Assembly (NCBI GenBank): GCA_027488865.1
Contig: JAIYAU010000049.1
Location: 50,856 to 114,855, forward strand
Length of the DNA stretch: 64,000 nt
Direction of reading: 5' to 3'
DNA from: Cytophagaceae bacterium
Lineage (GTDB): Bacteria > Bacteroidota > Bacteroidia > Cytophagales > UBA9547
The notes under the pieces: generated by a model
Databases searched by the model: none
Told to the model about the DNA's origin: nothing
What the model saw: only the letters and a program-made list of their open reading frames with translations
Part shown: positions 1-11,700 of the stretch, one piece after another
Layout of the letters: each line of letters opens with the position of its first letter
Numbering within the stretch: the stretch's first letter is position 1
Made by a program: the position numbers and the translations under genes

Positions 1-1
1 A

Positions 2-1279
2 AAATTGGCCATAAAATCTAAATCGTTTGAGGTGGATATAGATGATATGCCAAAATCTAGTATTCCTGAAACTAAAGATTTTGGGGAAGTTGCTGTTAAC
101 AACGAAGAAAAATACAATAAATGGCTGAAAACAAATGTTTTTGAGCAAAAGCAAAAAGGATTTTTTGCAGTATGTATAAAACTTACCAATGGTGACATGA
201 AGTCCGATACAGCACGAAAATTCGCTGCAATTGTAGACAAATTTGCCTCAGACGACATTAGAGTTACCGTTAACCAAGGATATATATTAAAATATGTAAG
301 AGATAATGCCCTTCCTCATTTATTCTGTGCGTTAGATGAAATAGGATTTGCAGAACCAGGATTTGATAGTACGCTAGATGTAGTAGCTTGCCCTGGTACT
401 GACACGTGTAACCTTGGTATTGCCAGCAGCATGGGATTGGCGGTTGAACTTGAGCGAGTTATGAAAGAAGAATACCAAGACTTAATTTATAACAACGACA
501 TCAAAATAAAAATAAGTGGTTGTATGAATGCCTGTGGACAGCACACCGTGGCAAATATTGGTTTTCATGGCATGTCCTTAAAAGTCGGAGAATATGTATT
601 ACCGGCACATCAAGTAATGTTGGGTGGTGGAATAATTGGAGATGGCGAAGGTACAATTGCCGAAAAAGTGATAAAACTAGCCTCAAAAAGGATACCCGAA
701 GCATTAAGGTTATTGTTAAATGATTTTGAAGAAAATGTTCAGGATGGTGAATATTTCAATACCTATTTTGAAAGACAAGGTAAAAATTATTTTTACCAAC
801 TCCTTAAGCCACTTGGAGTTATTACTGATGTTCCTCAAGATTATATGATTGATTGGGGCGAGGAGCACAAGTATGAAACAGCAATTGGTGTTGGTGAATG
901 TGCTGGTGCACTGGTAGACTTAGTTGGTTTGTTAATTTCTGAACAAAACGAAAGATTGTTGAAGGCAAACGAAGCATTTGCTCAAGAAATTTATGCTGAT
1001 GGAATTTACCATTGTTATAATGTTCTGATCAACAGTGCTAAGGCTATGTTGCTTACAAAAGAAATTCAATGCAATACCCAACACGGCATTATGAACGACT
1101 TTGACAAAAACTTTGTCGAAACTGGTGATTTTATAGTGAATGGTGGATTTAAAAACTTGGTTTTACAAATCAACCAAAACGAACCAAGTAAAGAGTTTGC
1201 GGCAATATATAGGCAACAAGCCATCGACTTTTTGGAAAAAGTGACTGATATTAGAAATAAACAATTAATTTCAGCGTAA
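2..1279 (+). CDS. Siroheme/4Fe-4S nitrite or sulfite reductase with HEPN-like C-terminal domain (5' partial)
   Basis: The reading frame is open to the left edge, so the N-terminal half is outside the window; the apparent TTG start at 5 is internal. Counting from there, residues 129-135 (CPGTDTC) and 173-177 (CMNAC) are the C-x5-C and C-x3-C cysteine pairs that bind the coupled [4Fe-4S]-siroheme centre in assimilatory sulfite and ferredoxin-nitrite reductases. The enzyme would reduce sulfite or nitrite by six electrons in the cytoplasm; the visible part does not decide the substrate. Residues about 295-420 lie beyond the reductase fold and form a helical segment (around AQEIYADGIYHCYNVLIN) that looks like a HEPN-type domain; this is inference from pattern. 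A hairpin follows the stop. The reductase call is secure and the tail assignment moderate. Confidence 0.88.
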   Translation, partial: KLAIKSKSFEVDIDDMPKSSIPETKDFGEVAVNNEEKYNKWLKTNVFEQKQKGFFAVCIKLTNGDMKSDTARKFAAIVDKFASDDIRVTVNQGYILKYVRDNALPHLFCALDEIGFAEPGFDSTLDVVACPGTDTCNLGIASSMGLAVELERVMKEEYQDLIYNNDIKIKISGCMNACGQHTVANIGFHGMSLKVGEYVLPAHQVMLGGGIIGDGEGTIAEKVIKLASKRIPEALRLLLNDFEENVQDGEYFNTYFERQGKNYFYQLLKPLGVITDVPQDYMIDWGEEHKYETAIGVGECAGALVDLVGLLISEQNERLLKANEAFAQEIYADGIYHCYNVLINSAKAMLLTKEIQCNTQHGIMNDFDKNFVETGDFIVNGGFKNLVLQINQNEPSKEFAAIYRQQAIDFLEKVTDIRNKQLISA

Positions 1280-1289
1280 TTACCACTAC

Positions 1290-1320
1290 AAAGGTGGTAT
1301 TTCTATATGTTGCCACCTTT
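1290..1320 (+). terminator. Hairpin after the reductase gene
   Basis: The arm AAAGGTGGTA (1290-1299) pairs with TGCCACCTTT (1311-1320), ten pairs with one G-U and an 11-nt loop. The tail (GTTATT) is only modestly U-rich. An alternative hairpin, TACCAC 1281-1286 with GTGGTA 1294-1299, shares its 3' arm with the first, so the two exclude each other. Confidence 0.45.
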
Positions 1321-1352
1321 GTTATTCAAAATTATCACTATAAGTTTCACAA

Positions 1353-1811
1353 ATGGCTAAAACGGTTTCAGTTCTTTTCTCAAGACTTTCCAAATATAAT
1401 TTTGAATACATTAGTCTAGAAGAAGTTTTGATCTTAGAACTTTTACTTTTGCACTTTCAAAAAAATACAATCAAAACACTCATTACCTCCAAAATTGCAG
1501 ATGAATGTGGATTGAAAAAAACTAGGGTAACTACGGCACTGGAGGCTCTTGAAGCGAAAGGCTTTATAGAAAAAGAAGAATCAAAGTTTAGAATTCTTTT
1601 TGAATTGAAAATTGACAAGGTGGTTGATTCTTTACCACGTTTGTTTAAAAAGGAGTATCGAAATATTTATAAGATTTTTTTAAAAATACAAAACCCTGAT
1701 GCTTTCAAAAATACTGCTAACAAACTAAGGAAAAATAATAAAGAAGTTCCTTCCAAAAAAAGTAAAAGTAGTAAAGAGCAATTGCCCGTTCAAATAAGTT
1801 TATTCGACTAA
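1353..1811 (+). CDS. Small winged-helix DNA-binding protein with C-terminal clamp-binding-like motif
   Basis: This is a 152-residue protein. Residues about 20-90 read as a MarR-like winged helix: a helical lead-in, then SKIADECGLKKTRVTTALEA as the helix-turn-helix and a wing with GFIEKEESKF. The last third is Lys/Ser-rich and likely disordered. It ends in QISLFD, which matches the bacterial sliding-clamp (beta) binding consensus QL[SD]LF with Ile in place of Leu. No enzyme motif, signal peptide or membrane segment is seen. It starts 73 nt after the reductase gene and is followed 14 nt later by the FemAB-like gene, so it may share a transcript with the latter. A transcriptional regulator is the default reading; a replication- or repair-associated DNA-binding role is suggested by the tail. 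Confidence 0.7.
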   Translation: MAKTVSVLFSRLSKYNFEYISLEEVLILELLLLHFQKNTIKTLITSKIADECGLKKTRVTTALEALEAKGFIEKEESKFRILFELKIDKVVDSLPRLFKKEYRNIYKIFLKIQNPDAFKNTANKLRKNNKEVPSKKSKSSKEQLPVQISLFD

Positions 1812-1825
1812 TTTATGACAACCAA

Positions 1826-2704
1826 GTGATTCAATTTGTAAAAAATAACCAAATTGATAAAATCAAATGGAATAAGTGCATCCATGGTGCTATCCACCAT
1901 CTAGTTTACGCTGAAAGTTGGTTTCTTGACATAGTCGCTCCTGAGTGGTGTGCCTTAATCCTTGATGACTATCAGTATGTTATGCCATTAAACATCAAAC
2001 AAAAGTTTGGAATCAATTACATTTGTCAGCCTCATTTTTGTCAACAGTTAGGTGTTTTTTCTAATAAAGAAATTACATTAGATATCTTTAATAAATTTAT
2101 TAAGGCCATCCCTTGGTGGATTTTAAAGACTGACATCCAAACTTATAATACCTTTCCAATTCAATTTAAGAAATTACGCACAAACTATGTCTTGAGCCTT
2201 AACCAACCGATTGAAATTTTGACACAAGGCTTTGATAAACAGCAAAGAAAAAATATCAAAAAAGCAGAGGCGGCCAATTTGCAAATACGGGTTGTTTCCA
2301 ACGTAGACAATATTTTATGCCTATATAAAGAAAGTTATGGAGACAAATATTATGGTTTTGAAGATAACATTTATAAAATGTTAAACCAACTAATATCAGA
2401 GGCTCTGTTATTAAATAAAGTGGAGATTTATGAGGTAATATTTAATCATGAACTAATTGCTGGTGGTATATTTTTAAAATCTCAACATTTCTACCATTAT
2501 ATTCTTGGCGCACCTTCTAAAAAAGGAAGAAGTTTAAATGCAATTTATTTTTTGTTGAATTATTTTATCACCACACATGCAAATGAAACCATGAACTTGG
2601 ATTTTGAAGGTTCAAGCATTCCTTCAGTTGCGTATTTTTATAAGAATTTTGGCGCAGAAAATGTTCCATTTACTTGTATTCATAAGAAATGGTTCTTTAT
2701 TTAA
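1826..2704 (+). CDS. FemAB/GNAT-like acyltransferase family protein
   Basis: This is a 292-residue cytoplasmic protein. The stretch FDKQQRKNIKKAEAANLQI, the following beta-rich GIFLKSQHFYHYILGA and the final NLDFEGSSIPSVAYFYKNFG follow the second GNAT-fold half of FemAB-like acetyltransferases. Relatives attach amino acids or acyl groups to peptidoglycan precursors or polysaccharides; the substrate here cannot be read. The start is a GTG 14 nt after the winged-helix gene; no in-frame ATG lies close by, and the ATG at 1815 is in another frame and stops at once. It converges on the 3' end of the large adhesin gene with only 3 nt between them. Confidence 0.6.
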   Translation: MIQFVKNNQIDKIKWNKCIHGAIHHLVYAESWFLDIVAPEWCALILDDYQYVMPLNIKQKFGINYICQPHFCQQLGVFSNKEITLDIFNKFIKAIPWWILKTDIQTYNTFPIQFKKLRTNYVLSLNQPIEILTQGFDKQQRKNIKKAEAANLQIRVVSNVDNILCLYKESYGDKYYGFEDNIYKMLNQLISEALLLNKVEIYEVIFNHELIAGGIFLKSQHFYHYILGAPSKKGRSLNAIYFLLNYFITTHANETMNLDFEGSSIPSVAYFYKNFGAENVPFTCIHKKWFFI

Positions 2705-2707
2705 GTT

Positions 2708-5700
2708 TTATCTTATCAAAGTAACTCGACCATTTTTCTTAATGTTTGTACCAAATTTATCATAAGCCGAATCGTATTGAATTAGCCAAGGATAAGTTCC
2801 TGCCGGAATTTCATCGTTTCTATAAAATCCGTCCCATCCACTATTTTGATCTTCGGAGTAATAAATTACCTCACCCCAACGGTTAAAAATCCACATTTTA
2901 AAGTTTTTAACGTAGGCATAATACACCTTAAAAAGCTCATTTCTATTATCTCCATTAGGCGTAAATGCATCTGCAACAAACAATCGAGGAGGACATTCAT
3001 CAAATACAAGAATGCTATCTTTAACAAAACAATTGTAGTGGTTAAATATTTTAAAGTAATAAGTGCCCTTTTCGTCCACTTTTACGCGTCTGGTAGTATC
3101 TCCCTTATCCCATAAATAATAGGCAGCTGGGCCAGCATCCATCAAAACACTTGAGGAATCTAATCGCGTGGTATCTTTACAGAAAATATAGCTAGGAATG
3201 TTGTCAGGAACTGGTTTAGGATTAAAGGGAACGTATTTTACCGTCGAATCTGCACAAAATCCTTCTTTATAAACCACCTTATAAGTACCTACTTTATCCA
3301 CCAAAAGTTGATCACTTATTTCATTTAATTTTTTTGATCCTTCATACCATTGGTAGGTCAAAGAGGCGGTTATATTACTTGGAACTGCCTTTAAAGTTAT
3401 TGTATCCCCAATACAACTAATAGGATTAACAATCTGTAAATCAGTTGGCTTTACTACATTTACCAAAATAGAATCTTTATGATTACAACCTACCGTATCG
3501 ATTACATTAATAATATACTTATACGTACCAATGCCTAGCGTACTATCTGGAGTGGCCTTAGTTTTGGTGGTATTTGTATCACTTAAATCTAAATTAAAAT
3601 CCCAATTATATACAAATCCTGGCGTTCCAGTACCATTTTTTATCTTTGCCTCTAACAGTGTAGAAGTAGCAAAACAAATGGTAACATCAGGACCAGCATC
3701 CACTAAAGGGGATAAAGTGATTATAGAAGTATCTTTTACAATACATCCTCCCAATCCATAATTTACAACATAAGTTCCTGTATCAGTGGCAATATAAATA
3801 GAATCAGTTAAAGGAGAATTAAGCCCAGAAACTGGTGCTCCATTTTTAGTCCATTTAAATAGTCCTGTATTCGTTGGGATTTTGGTATTTCCTGGACCCG
3901 CATTTAAAGTAAACGAGGTAAGAGGGTTATAACAAAACGCATCTGGAATCAAAATAGTTGGTTTGCGATACGTTTTTACCTTTACTGTATCAGTTGCAAA
4001 ACAACCGTATTGGTCAGAAGCCACAACAAATATAGTAGTATCGCTTGGAATTTTTATCAAGATGCTATCCCCTGTTCCAAGTGTATCTTGGAGTAGGTTT
4101 TTCCAAATATAAAACACCAAATTATTGGAAGCAGCTAATTGTAAGGTGGAATCATTGATACAAACTACTGTATCTGCCAATAATTTAACTTTAGGTTTTA
4201 ACCTTACATACGCAGTATCATTTACAAAACATTTGTCAAGACCGTATCTCACGACATATTGTCCTGAATCTGCCGCAGAAACCACTAAATTAGAATCAAT
4301 TAAAGGATTTAGCCCAATTAGCTGCATATTTTTGTGATACCAAGTGTATGTCGCATTAGGAATCTCATATAATAAAGGTCTCCCTTTAAGGATTACAACA
4401 CTATTCGAATCAAGACAATTTAAGGTGGTTAAGTTTATATCTGGAGCTTTATAAGCACTAATTAAAGTAGCATCCTTAGCCACACATTTAAATTTATCTT
4501 CAACTATTACATTCAATAAAGTATCTTGCAAAATTAACAAAGTCAAACTTTTGTTAATTCCTAAGGTATCGTTTGAAGGATTAATCCATGTATATCTAAC
4601 GTCATTATTAGAAGTTGCAACTTGAGTAGCACTGTCGTTAATACATATTGTTTGATTAGGACCGGCATCAACTAAAGGATTTAAAGTTGCACCTACAGAA
4701 TCAGTAACAAAACAATTACCCAGACCATATACCAACTTATATGTGCCTAAATTACTAGCGAAAATGGTTAAATTAGAATCTGCAATTGGAGATATGGTTG
4801 TGGGCAAAGCTACGTTATTATATGTCCAGTTATAGGTGGCATTTGGAATCTCAAACATTTTTGGTTTTCCTTTTATTTCAAAATTATCAGAAGGATTTAA
4901 ACAAACCCGGGGAAGTAAATCTAAAGCGGGGGTGGTAAAAGCCTTCACTATTGCTGTATCTTTTACTATACATTGATACCTATCCTTAATTCGCACAAAT
5001 AATAAAGAATCTTGGGTTACTTTTATTTTTATACTATCGAGCGTTGATAAAACCAAACCTGCACTATTGAACCATTCATAACTTACTGAATTTGGTGATT
5101 TAGCTCTATGCACAACAGTATCATTGATACAAATTACTTTTTCTGGAGTTACTGCAAGTGTTGGATTTATTCTTACATAGGCGCTATCGCTTACAAAACA
5201 TTTATCAAGTCCATAACGAACTTTGTATTTCCCCGAATCTGTAGCAGAAACTACAAAATTGGAATCGGTTAAAGGATTTAATCTAATTTGGGGCACATTT
5301 TTATAATACCAAGTATAAGTAGCATTTGGGATTTCATATAAACGCGGTCTTCCTTTTAATGTAACAGTGCCATTAGAATCGAGGCAATTTAAGGTGGTTA
5401 ATGACACATCTGGAACCTTATAGGCATCAATAAAAGCTGAATCTTTAGCTATACATTTAAATTTATCTTCCACAATTACTTTTAATAAGGTGTCTTGCGA
5501 AATCAACAAGGTCAAGCTAGAGTCATTGCCTAATGTAACATTTGAAGGATTTATCCATTGGTAACTAACTTCATTTAAGGAGGTTGCAATCTGAGTTGCG
5601 GAATCATTAATACATATTGTTTGATTAAGCCCGGCTTCTACATTTGGGTTTAAACTAACACCTACCGAATCTGAAACGATACATTTGCCTAAACCATATA

Positions 5701-8700
5701 CTAATTTATAAGTTCCTAAATTACTTGCTAAAATGGTCAAATTAGAGTCTGCAACCAAAGAAACAGTTGGAACTAAAGACAAGTTATTAAAACTCCAACT
5801 ATAGGTTGCATTAGGTATTTCAAACATTTTTGGTTTACCTTTAATGACAAAATTTTCTGAAGGATTTAAACAAATATGTGCGGGCAAATCGACGGGAGGC
5901 GTAGTAAAAGCCCTTACAAAAGCCGAATCTTTAGCTGCACAATTAAATTTATCTTCCACAATTACTTTTAATAAGGTGTCTTGCGAAATCAATAAGGTTA
6001 AACTAGAGTCATTGCCTAATGTAACATTTGAAGGATTTATCCATGTGTAACTAACTTCATTTAAAGACGTTGCCACCTGATTAGCAGAATCATTAATACA
6101 TATAGTTTGATCAGCCCCTGCTTCTACTGTTGGATTTAAGGTAACACCAACTGAATCTGAAACAATGCAATTACCTAAACCATAAACAACTTTGTAAATC
6201 CCAGTATCACTTGCTAACACCGTTAAATTTGAATCTGCGACAGATGAAATTGTTATTGGCAAAGAAACTCCTTTTAAAGACCAGTTATAGCTTGCGTTTG
6301 GTATTTCAAAGGTGGTTGGCCTCCCTTTAATAACAAAGGTTTCTGATGGATTTAAACAAATATGCTGGATTAAATTAAGTGCTGGTGTTGTAAAAGTTCT
6401 TACAAAAGCCGAATCAATATCTTCACAGCCATTTTTATCAATTATCTTAACCCATATCGATGTATCAACACTTGCAACGATGTTAACAACTGAATCTAAA
6501 GTAATAAATCTATCTGCGCCATACCAGATGTATCTTCCTCCTAAAGCGCCGCTTGCAACTGCGGTTGCCAAATCTCCTTTGCAAACTACTTGGTCCTTAG
6601 GCACAACCAAGGCAACCGGTTTTGGATTTACTGTAACTCTAACTATATCTAAAGGTGATTCACAAAGTCCATCCGTCGCTTTAACCATGTATTGAGTAGT
6701 TGCCAAAGGACTGATGGTAAAACTAGAATTTGAACTGTTAAATGTGAGGTCTTCTATAGAATTCCATTCATAGGTGTAGATGATTGTGTCACTCCCACTA
6801 GCCAAACCACCACCAGTTGCCTTTGCTTTTATATAAGCCGTTGCTCCTGGACAAATTGCGGTATCAATACCTGCATAGACTGAAGGTATCAAATTTATTC
6901 TCACAAAAACACTTGCGGTATCAGAACTACAACCTTTAGCGTCTTTTGATGAAACAAAATATTCTGTGTTAAAAAATGGACTAACAGTAATATTTTGGTT
7001 CGTACTTGTAAACCCATCTGGATTTAATGTAAACCATGAATAGTTGTAAGGACCTTGCCCGCCAAAAGCATCCGAAAACAACGTTGTGGATGCTCCATAA
7101 CAAATGGTATCGGTATCAAATGCCCTAATAATAGGAAGTTGATTTACGATTACAGTTACTGAATCAATATCTTCACAATTTTCTTCGTCTGTTACCCTTA
7201 CCTCATAATCTGTAGTAATATCTGGTTTTACAAGTAGGTTTTGTATTGTATCTGGACCTGAGGTTAAAGAACGCCAAACATAAGTAAATGAACCTGTTCC
7301 GTCAGTTGCTCTTGCGGCCAACGTAGTATCATTTCCTATACAAAATTCGATATCACTTACTGTATTCACTACAGGTAAAGGCGTAGCAACTACGTTAGTA
7401 AATGCTGGATTTGATACACAACCATTTACATCAGTGACCACTAGCCTATATTGTGTGCTACCCACACTTGGAGTTACAGAAAAAGTTGAAGCATTAGAAA
7501 CAAAGCCCATTGGTATCGAAGTCCAAGAAAAAATATTGCCGCCAGAACCCTCAAATACAAATCCACTTACATTTACACTATCCCCCAAGCACAATCTTTT
7601 CCCTACAGAAGCTGCTGCTATTGGATTAGAGGTAAAGTTAACCCGAACAGTATCATTATTTCTGCAACCAGTTATGGAGTCAAGTACTTGCAATATGTAA
7701 TCTCTATTGGATATAGGAGTACCAAAATTAATTAGTAAGTTTTTGCTAGAAGCTACAGGTGTATTGTTTCCACGAATAAACCAATTGAATTTATTTCCAA
7801 AATCAGAAGTGGCTGTAAGTTGGGTCAAAATATTGACACAAGTATCTACATCTCTACCTGCATTAGCGGTTGGATTTGGATGAATAGTGGCATTAACAGA
7901 ATCTTTTAAGGGACAATTAGTTACATTATCAATAGCAGATAATATGTATTTTCCTGTTTTATTTACTGTCATGGCATTAGTACCATTTAAGGTGACCAAA
8001 CCTGGTCCTGACCAAGTTATAGCAGCATTGGTAAGATTAGAAACAAAAGTAATATTTGTATTACAAGTAATTTTATCTGGACCAAGGTCAAATTTCGGAG
8101 CAGGCGGTGGATTTACCCTGTAAGGACCTGCTTGTTTAGGACATCCTCCAAGTAAGATACCATTAATGTCAAATTCTTGTTCAAATATCTTTAAGGTATA
8201 ACTACCTGGTGGAACGCCATTTAATCTAAAATATATAGAATCAGCCCTATTACTCATTGGATCATATCCGAACATGTCAGCCAAAGGAGGTAAATAACTA
8301 TTACCAAAAGTAGCACTTGAAAATACCCTAACGCCTTTATCATTAAGCCAAATAATAGAGTCAAATGGCACTCTTATTGGAACTGTAATGGTAATTCCAT
8401 TTACTGTTTTTGGAATTCCTTTCGCCCTTACAATTACTTCACCAAGATCTCCACATCTTGCGATATTGGTTAAGGATTTAAGATTTAATTCATAATTTCC
8501 TGGGAAGTTAATAATGGTATAAGAAGTATCTATTTGGCAACCAAAGCTATTTTTTATATTAGCTTTAAATACTCCTCCTTCTTGAAACACAATCGAGTCT
8601 GTTGTTCCAATAGCTAATCCAAATTCATTGGTCCATTTATAAACATATGGTGCACCTGGTCCAGCAACTGTTAATACAATTTTCCCCTTAGGTGCTTGGC

Positions 8701-11700
8701 CGCAGTTATTATTATCATAAATAATACTGGTAACTCTTGGCTTTGCTATATAAGTAATCACAGTTGTATCACTACTAGTACAACCTGATACCGGGTCTGT
8801 AATATTTACATAAAATTTCCCTTGAGTTTTTGCTAAAATTGAACGAGTTGTTTCTCCTGTATTCCAAAGGTAGTTAGCTCCTGATACACCAGCATCTAAT
8901 GTTACAGGAGTTCCATCGCATACTGCTGTGTCGCCTTTAAGTCTTACCAAAGGCAAGCCTTTTATAAATAATGTATCTTGTTTGCTTCTTGTACACCTGC
9001 CAGATGCGTCGCTATAAATCAAAATTGGATACTTTACACCAGGTGTAGTATACCGATGACTAACAACCTGTCCATTAGCAACAGACCCATCCCCAAAATC
9101 CCAAATGTAAGTTAAGGCGCCTTCAATAGGTGGTAATTGAATTCCAGTAAATGTTACGGTTGTTCCGCTACATAAGGTAGATATGCTAGTATTAAAATCA
9201 GCACTAGGTCCTTTTATTCTCACAATTTTTGGCAAAACCGTATCAGAAATACAACCTAATGTGTCTGTTAATGTAAGTGTTACATCAAAATTCCCCACTT
9301 GAGAGTATGTTCTGGCGGGATCTTTTAATGTCGATTTAGAACCATCGCCAAAGTCCCATAACCAACTTCTAACCCCTGCCCTACCTTTATCAGATAAATT
9401 TTTGAAACTTACTACTTGTGGCGGACACGTTGCTACAATAGAATCAGCACAAACACCATTTTTATCTAAGGCACAAAAACTAGCAAAGGGAGGTTTAGGA
9501 TTTACATCAATCACTTTAGTAATAGAAGAGCTACACCCATTTAAGTCGGTAATAGTTAGTTGTGCTGTGTGTGTTCCTTTTGGAAACGAACGATTAGGAC
9601 TCCTGGATGAAGAAGTAGTACCATCACTAAAAAGCCAAGAATATGTTAAAGGTTCGACACCTGTACTATCAACGTTAACACCAGTAAATCGAATGGAATC
9701 CCGATCACATAGCCATAGCCTTCTAAATGTAAAATCAACTTTTGGGGAACTTGGTCTTATTAAACTAGTAGTAGTGGCTTTACAACCAAACTGGTCAGTG
9801 ACAGTTAGCTTTATAGGAATACCATCTTTTTGTCTTTTAGGAGGTGGTAATACATTGTTATAGGTGTAAAAAAAGCTTGAGTCATTACCAGTCTTAATAA
9901 CACCATTACCTAAATCCCATTCTCTACTTACAATTTTTGAATTAGAGGTAGAGAAATCTTTAAAATCCGCTGTAAATGGCAAACACCCTTTTGCAGGACA
10001 TAAGTCAAAACTAACTGTTGGGCCGTAAACCTTTACCAAGTCTTTATAAGTTTTGGTAAATGTACAACCTCGGTTGTTAGTAACGGTAATGGACACAGAA
10101 TAAACCCCTGGTTCGGTATAAACAATGGATGGACTATTGTCATAACTAGCAGGTTTGCCATTTCCAAATGTCCATTTTTGACTATTGCTTCCTGTCGAAG
10201 TATTACTAAATAAAACTGGATGCGGCGCACATCCACTGGAATTAACAGGAGTGATAGAAATATTAGCAGCCGTATAATCTGGAATTACTACTCTTTGGGT
10301 TTCAGTATCAATACATCCGTTTTGATGTTCTACGGTTAAGGTTACATTGTAAGAACCTGGCCCCGGAAATAAAAACTTTGGATTTTGTTTACTAGATGTA
10401 TTATTTGGACCAACTGTACCAAAGTCCCAACTCCATTTTACTAATCCTGGTCCAGAAGAGCGATCATTAAATTGGATTGAATCTAATCCGCATGGTGGCA
10501 CGCTAAATTCAAAATTTGCCTTAGGAGGTAGTATAGTGATTGTATAATTAATTCGGAAGGTATCAGAACATCCTCCTTTAAACGCATATAATATCACACC
10601 ATAATTTCCAGGCTGTACATCATAAGTGAAGTTCAAATCTTGTTTTGGGCCAGGTGGAGTTAAGTAACCTGGCACAGGCTCCCATTGGTAATAATCAGCG
10701 GTACCAGTGGAGGCATTTACATAGGTGACCGTTCTTGGGTTACAAGAAACAATTGGTGTAAATGGAGCAATAGTGGCGTCAGGTTTTTCACCAATCCGTA
10801 TATAGGCAGTTTTTATTTCACTATCAGTACAGCCAGTCGCGGTGGTGATGTCCAATCGTACAGTGTAGGTACCTGCAGTATTATAAACGTGAGTTGGATT
10901 AGTTACATTGCCACCTAAAGTTGTTCCATCACCAAAGTTCCAAACTCTGTTAACAATCGGATCGCCGCTATTAGATTGGTCATTAAATCTTATGCTAGAG
11001 CCGGTACATCCTTGTCTAGGATTGGCATTAAAATTTGCATTGGGTGGTTGAATGTTAATTGTACGGGTGATGGAATCCGCGCAACCTGAACTATTAATTG
11101 CCTTAAATTTAACAGTATAGTTGCCAAAGGCGTTATAAGTTACAGCTCCCGGATTTTGCACATTACTGGTTGCAGGATTACCACCTTGAAAGGTCCAACG
11201 ATAAGAACTGGCGTCGGTAGCGTTTCCTGTAAAATTGATTGTGGTTGGTACTTTACACCCACCCTGTGGATTGGCACCAATAGTTAGGTTTTTGGGAGTG
11301 TCTCTAACAACAACTGGTGTTGGATTCGTATAACTTTTCTCGCAACTTGCATGAGGGCCAATTGTTTGTAGGGTCACATTGTAACTTCCTGGATTAGGAA
11401 AAGTCCAAAAAGGATTTATAATATTTGATTGTGTGTTGGGTCCACTTAAAATATTAGGCGCTCCTCCAAAGGTCCATTGATAAGTTTGACCAGGTATAAC
11501 AGGTGTCACCCGAGATTGAAAATTAACTCCTAATGGACTGCAACCTGTAACTCGATTTTGGGTAAAACTTACAGTTTGATTATAAAGATTTACATGTCTT
11601 GTTTTAGTTATTACCGCCGGACAATTGGTAGATTTGTCAATTACCGTTAGAGATACATCATAAGATCCAAATGCATTATATGTTTTAACTGGGTTTTTTA

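Noticed and set aside
9402..9863. 153-codon plus-strand ORF and others inside the giant adhesins
   Set aside because: They lie opposite PKD/Ig coding sequence with clear domains, have no signal or family features, and follow the codon bias of the opposite strand.
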